DNA from: an uncultured Neisseriaceae bacterium
GTDB lineage: Bacteria; Pseudomonadota; Gammaproteobacteria; Burkholderiales; UBA11063
Length of the DNA stretch: 15,948 nucleotides
Reading direction: 5' to 3'
Assembly (NCBI GenBank): GCA_937952895.1
Contig: CALFYC010000070.1
Location: 1 to 15,948 of the forward strand
Positions within the stretch are counted from its first letter, which is position 1. The number at the start of each line of letters is the position of its first letter. The translations under genes were made by a program, and so were the position numbers. The notes under the pieces are model-generated. The model ran no database searches and was not told where the DNA came from. It was given only the letters and a program-made list of their open reading frames with translations. Shown piece by piece: positions 15,033 through 15,948 of this stretch.

Positions 15033-15948
15033 AAATAGCATGGACAATTGCCGCCAGTGATAGCTCCTCAGGTGCTGGAATACAAGCAGATTTAACCACA
15101 TTTAATCATTTTAAAATTCATGGTGCCAGTATTATTACTAAAATTACCGCACAAAATACTTCTAAAATTATTGATAGCTATACCCTACCCGATCAAATAT
15201 TTAAAGCCCAACTTAATTGTTTGGCTTATGATCTAATTCCTGATGCAATAAAATTAAGTGTTTTAGGAAGTGTTTCTCAATTAGATATCTTAATCGAATA
15301 TTTAGAGAAATTTAATGTGCCAATTATCTATGATCCGGTTTTTAAATCTACTTCTGATCACACTTTAACAAGTGAACATTTAGTTGATAGAATTTGTAAT
15401 AAATTATTCCCATATTTAACATTAATAACCCCAAATATTAATGAAGCTGAGCAATTGACTAAAATAAAAATTAAAAATAAAGAAGATATAATTAATGCGG
15501 CTAAAATTCTATTAGCGATGGGTATTAAAAATGTTTTAATTAAAGGTGGCCATTTATTAACTGATGTGGCCAGTGATTATTTTTCTAATAGCAAAGAAGG
15601 TTATTGGATTCTTTCACAACGACAAAATTTATCTATGCATGTTCATGGAACTGGTTGCCATCTAAGTAGTGCCATTACTGCAAATCTTAGTTTAGGACAT
15701 ACACTAAATGATGCTTTAATTATTGCAAAATCATATATAAATAGAAGCATAAGAACTAGTTATTTACCAAATCAAACAAGTAAACAATTGTATATTTCAT
15801 CGATTCAGTCTCAGATTCAGCATTCAGATTTCCCTTACCTAATTAAAAGTCATTTAGATATTAGTAATTTCTTCAAGTCTAATCAAGCTATACCATGTGG
15901 TAATTTGGGACTATATCCAATAGTTGATAATAAAAAATGGGTTTTAAA
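15029..15948 (+). CDS. thiDE: ThiD-ThiE fusion: HMP/HMP-P kinase with thiamine-phosphate synthase domain (truncated by window end)
   Basis: The frame is open from ATG 15029 to the end of the window (306 full codons). Residues 1-250 are ThiD: ASDSSSGAGIQADL near the N-terminus, YDPVF, TPNINEAE, VLIKGGH and the catalytic HGTGCHLSSAI (206-214, Cys210). A linker of about 40 residues follows, then LYPIVDNKKW from residue 295. This matches the first strand of ThiE, which usually begins LY.(V/I)TD. The product would phosphorylate HMP to HMP-PP and join it to thiazole phosphate. The order ThiD then ThiE is one of the known fusion orders. It overlaps thiG as ATGA. The ThiE active site lies outside the window, so the second domain is inferred from ten residues plus context. 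Confidence 0.85.
   Translation, partial: MKIAWTIAASDSSSGAGIQADLTTFNHFKIHGASIITKITAQNTSKIIDSYTLPDQIFKAQLNCLAYDLIPDAIKLSVLGSVSQLDILIEYLEKFNVPIIYDPVFKSTSDHTLTSEHLVDRICNKLFPYLTLITPNINEAEQLTKIKIKNKEDIINAAKILLAMGIKNVLIKGGHLLTDVASDYFSNSKEGYWILSQRQNLSMHVHGTGCHLSSAITANLSLGHTLNDALIIAKSYINRSIRTSYLPNQTSKQLYISSIQSQIQHSDFPYLIKSHLDISNFFKSNQAIPCGNLGLYPIVDNKKWVL

Noticed and set aside
14862..15101. Minus-strand frame across the thiG/thiDE junction
   Set aside because: It lies opposite two conserved coding regions and is a shadow.
1..15948. Search for CRISPR arrays, tRNA/rRNA genes, insertion sequences, integrases or phage genes
   Set aside because: No regularly spaced repeats, cloverleaf sequence, transposase or integrase motif was seen on either strand. 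The only repeats found are the chitinase module duplication and local hairpins.

Overview
The window is a very AT-rich bacterial chromosome segment (roughly 30% G+C by eye). It has Gram-negative features: two lipobox signal peptides, an MdfA-type drug exporter, a TPP-riboswitch-controlled thiamine operon and strong sigma70-like promoters. This fits a low-GC gammaproteobacterium (Francisella-like or a relative) or a low-GC betaproteobacterium. The taxon is inferred from general character, not from a marker gene.

Layout. (1) 57-2535, + strand: a DUF2089 zinc-ribbon/HTH regulator, a Yip1-like membrane protein that shares a short helical motif with it, and a lipoprotein alpha/beta hydrolase of the platelet-activating-factor acetylhydrolase type. 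They are closely spaced and probably co-transcribed. (2) 2643-3188, + strand: a MepB-family protein, ending at a hairpin shared with the convergent gene. (3) 3244-6393, - strand: a 1049-residue GH18 chitinase-like lipoprotein whose N-terminal half holds a duplicated two-module unit. (4) 6621-8380, - strand: a PRC-barrel protein, a rhodanese and an AGMO/sterol-desaturase-type di-iron membrane hydroxylase, one apparent operon with a promoter at about 8418-8446. (5) 8450-9300: about 850 bases without an intact gene. It contains readable fragments of two decayed genes (a VOC-fold protein on - and a small DMT/SMR-type exporter on +) and two hairpins. (6) 9310-11135: an MdfA-like exporter and a convergent LysE-family exporter, separated by a perfect 16-bp hairpin. 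(7) 11200-15948, + strand: the thiamine operon. It has a consensus promoter, a TPP riboswitch, then thiC-thiO-thiS-thiG and a thiD-thiE fusion cut by the window end. The genes overlap or nearly touch.

How they work together. ThiC makes HMP-P from AIR. ThiO oxidises glycine to the imine, ThiS carries the sulfur and ThiG builds the thiazole. The ThiDE fusion phosphorylates HMP-P and couples it to the thiazole. ThiF/MoeB, which would activate ThiS, is not in the window. The riboswitch appears to act on translation: the thiC Shine-Dalgarno lies in a 7-bp hairpin, and the 3' strand of the aptamer can pair with the sequestering strand over about 10 bp, giving two exclusive states.

Most notable for a second look: the explicit riboswitch switching model with an overlapping upstream ORF, the duplicated module pair in the chitinase, the regulator/membrane-protein pair sharing a motif, the hairpin masking the hydroxylase ribosome binding site, and the two gene relics. 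I found no CRISPR array, tRNA, rRNA, insertion sequence or phage gene.
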